Below, piece after piece: positions 61,732-64,000 of a DNA stretch of 64,000 bases. Where the stretch lies: contig JBHGNT010000004.1 in assembly GCA_043228905.1 (NCBI GenBank), forward strand, positions 22,568,001 through 22,632,000, written 5' to 3'. This DNA comes from Azolla caroliniana. Its lineage: Eukaryota > Polypodiophyta. The notes below the pieces were generated by a model. That model saw only the letters and a list, made by a program, of their open reading frames with translations. It was not told the DNA's origin and made no database searches. The first letter of the stretch is position 1. Every line of letters starts with the position of its first letter. A program made the translations under genes and the position numbers.

Positions 61732-64000
61732 ACTTGTATGCACAAGCCATGTATAAAAGGATGTATTTGCAATTGGAGTTGAGAGTGCATTACAACTCGG
61801 ATGTGAATTTAGTTTATTCCTAGCAAGAAACAAATCTAGATACAGAACAGCTTAACCTTATCTGTGAATCAGTTATTTCCTAACCAGAATTTTCTAGGTA
61901 CTGAAACAAAACTCAAACCTTATCAGCATTGGCTCGGTCATTGAGCTCATCTCGTTATGCAGCCATTTTACTAGCATGGTCTCTATTTTCCGAGATGCAA
62001 CTTATCTCTAGTATTTACATCTTGTCTTGAAGACATACATGGTCGGGGCTTTAATTCATCATCTGGTCAATTGAATGCTGACCTCTTTTTAGCTCATGGC
62101 AATTCTATTGATTGAAAGGTGCAGATAACTCCCGTTTTCATGATTATAATTCTACCAGGTGCTTGATTGATCCAAACAATTCATTTTTCCATAGTTTAGT
62201 AGTACTTAGCACCCATTGCATGGTCTTGTACATGCATGTAATCTGCTTACATGACATTCGTAAGATTTTTTGCCCCCTCCAAATACACCTGCCGTTATGT
62301 TTTAGAGATGCACCCTATTCTGTTTTCTCGCTACTAGAAAACAAAATCTACACTCTTTTTCTCAGGAAGTTCTATTAATATGCATAAATGATCTTGATTA
62401 GGAAGTTCATGAAGACTAGAAATAGTGAAGAAAAACATCAATCCCTCTTCTTTCAGCAGATGTAAACTGCAAATCTTTGGTTCGCACTGGGTTCTTCAGT
62501 TTTCCTGTAAATCGGTTCTTTTGTACACAGCATGCATGTATTGGTTATCCTTCTTAAAGCTCTTGGGTATTTAACTCATGATGTTGGCGGGCACGTGTGC
62601 CCTATTATTTGAATATTTCTAACCTGAAATGTAATTTGGATGCTCTAAATTTTGGATGTCTCCAATCTGACACATAAAATGAAAAATATATCTTGACATT
62701 GGCGGACATTTTTATGTCCTATTTCGTGAATTTTACTAATCTCACAGTTAGTAGTTTTCACCTGAATTTGAGAGTTCCCACCAATACACAAGTGCATCGT
62801 GATTGAAAACTTTTTAGATGTGACATGTATATGAAGAACTTTTGGCAAATGCTAACATCAGAAAATAGTTTACATGTATTGGGTGGATATAAATTTTTTT
62901 GGTTATTATGATTATGAAACTTTTATGCAACACTGGTTTGGGGGTTAAATAGTTGGGGGCTGTAGTTGAGGCTTAACCTCAGATTTTTGGGCTTTGTAGA
63001 AACATGATAATTATTATTCATTCCCCAATTGAGAGTATTTATTTGGCAACAACTATCGAGTATAACATTAATCATGGCCCTTTACCTATGGAAATTAGAC
63101 AGCAACTCTCTGGGGTCTCTTTGAGGTATTGGGGGTTGTGTCATTATTGGGATATGCGTAATGCAGTTGTAGTTAATGATAGGCATAGAGTGACAATATT
63201 ACTATGAGAGTTGTCAAGAGTATAGATGTGACAGTTTTGTTTATACATTCAGATACATGTAAAGTGTTTCTTTAATGGAGTGATCGTCTTGCCTATTGGT
63301 GATTCAACATGTTCCACTGCCCATGTAGTTGTGACACTCAATTGTGTTATTGTTATTGATTAATAAAATCATGTGTTTTCAATAAAAGAAAAGAAAAGCA
63401 AGGATTTATTTGTATTCCTCATGAAGTAGAGGGTTGAGACTTGAGAAACAATGTGGTGAGATTGTACAAATTGTTTTTGGGATGCCTTCACATCACTTTC
63501 TTGAATTTTGGTTAATCTTTGTGTTGAGATTGTGTATATTTTGTTTTCTTACAAAAAGCAGGGCTAAAATAAATTGAATATAGTTATTGAAGTTATGTGA
63601 CTTTCAGTTTTGTTCATATAGTTCCTTGGCATGCCTTCACATATGTTTGGAATAAACATCAAATGTTAAATAATAATTTTGTTAAACATGTATTTTAAGT
63701 TTTTATTGATAAATTATTTCCCTTGTTCACTTCTAATTATGTCCAATCTTTGTTCCTTCACTTTCTTAGGTTAGATTGACATTTTATGGGTGAGTGATAT
63801 GGCTCATTAGGTTAAGATATGAAGATTACCGTGTTTTTCTCATTTCAACATTTTATCCCCAAATTGATATTCTTAATAATGTTGAAAAGAGAGGAAACAC
63901 AAAAAAAGGAGAAAGAGAATGTAGTAATCCTTGTCAAGGTGTGTACATAGATGTTGTGCTTATGAAGACACTCCTCCATATTTAGAGAATGTCATGGTTA
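61732..64000. other. SWIB gene 3' flank, gene-poor
   Basis: No further gene, RNA or bordered element seen to the end of the window. Confidence 0.5.

Noticed and set aside
1-64000. CRISPR arrays, bacterial operons, rRNA genes
   Set aside because: None seen; the window is plant nuclear DNA and its direct repeats lack regular spacers.

Overview
The window is nuclear DNA of a land plant, almost certainly a flowering plant. Its proteins are plant-specific: a chloroplast-type 16S rRNA methyltransferase, an ETG1/MCM-binding protein, a thylakoidal processing peptidase, a plant Argonaute, an RFI2-type RING protein, a DUF1997 plastid protein and a SWIB-domain protein. Genes have many introns with GT/AG borders and are separated by long AT-rich stretches full of LTRs, a hAT element, MULE-derived elements, tRNA-like SINE pieces and microsatellites. 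I cannot name the species. The Argonaute mixes AGO2-like and AGO7-like features, which would suit an early-diverging angiosperm, but that is only a hint.

Layout. 0-17 kb: the 3' end of rsmG (+), a 64-residue complex I subunit of NDUFA3/B9 type (-), a 14-exon ETG1 (-) and a 6-exon thylakoidal signal peptidase (-). A solo LTR with perfect target-site duplications lies between the last two. 17-27 kb: gene-poor, with tandem duplications, a decayed LINE and two MULE-derived inverted-repeat elements, one about 0.36 kb upstream of the next gene's start. 27.3-30.8 kb: a complete 3-exon Argonaute (+). 32.5-43 kb: a transposon nest. A solo LTR stands alone at 32.5 kb. From 33.7 to 43.0 kb a decayed Copia element contains, inside its 3' LTR, a related solo LTR, and inside that a 4.39-kb hAT element that carries a truncated glutaredoxin-like host gene next to its broken transposase. 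All three inner insertions keep readable borders. 44.7-50.6 kb: the RFI2-like RING gene (+) and the DUF1997 gene (-), convergent. 50.6-58.7 kb: gene-poor, with tRNA-like SINE pieces and a minisatellite. 58.7-61.7 kb: a 5-exon DEK_C/SWIB gene (+). I see no further gene to the end.

The genes do not form a pathway. The best regulatory signal is a 32-bp-phased triplet of E2F sites in front of ETG1, a gene named in Arabidopsis as an E2F target. The most unusual object is the hAT element with a captured MGC-type glutaredoxin-like gene that stops where the glutaredoxin fold would begin. Exon coordinates were assembled by hand from GT/AG borders and reading-frame continuity; no transcript was available.
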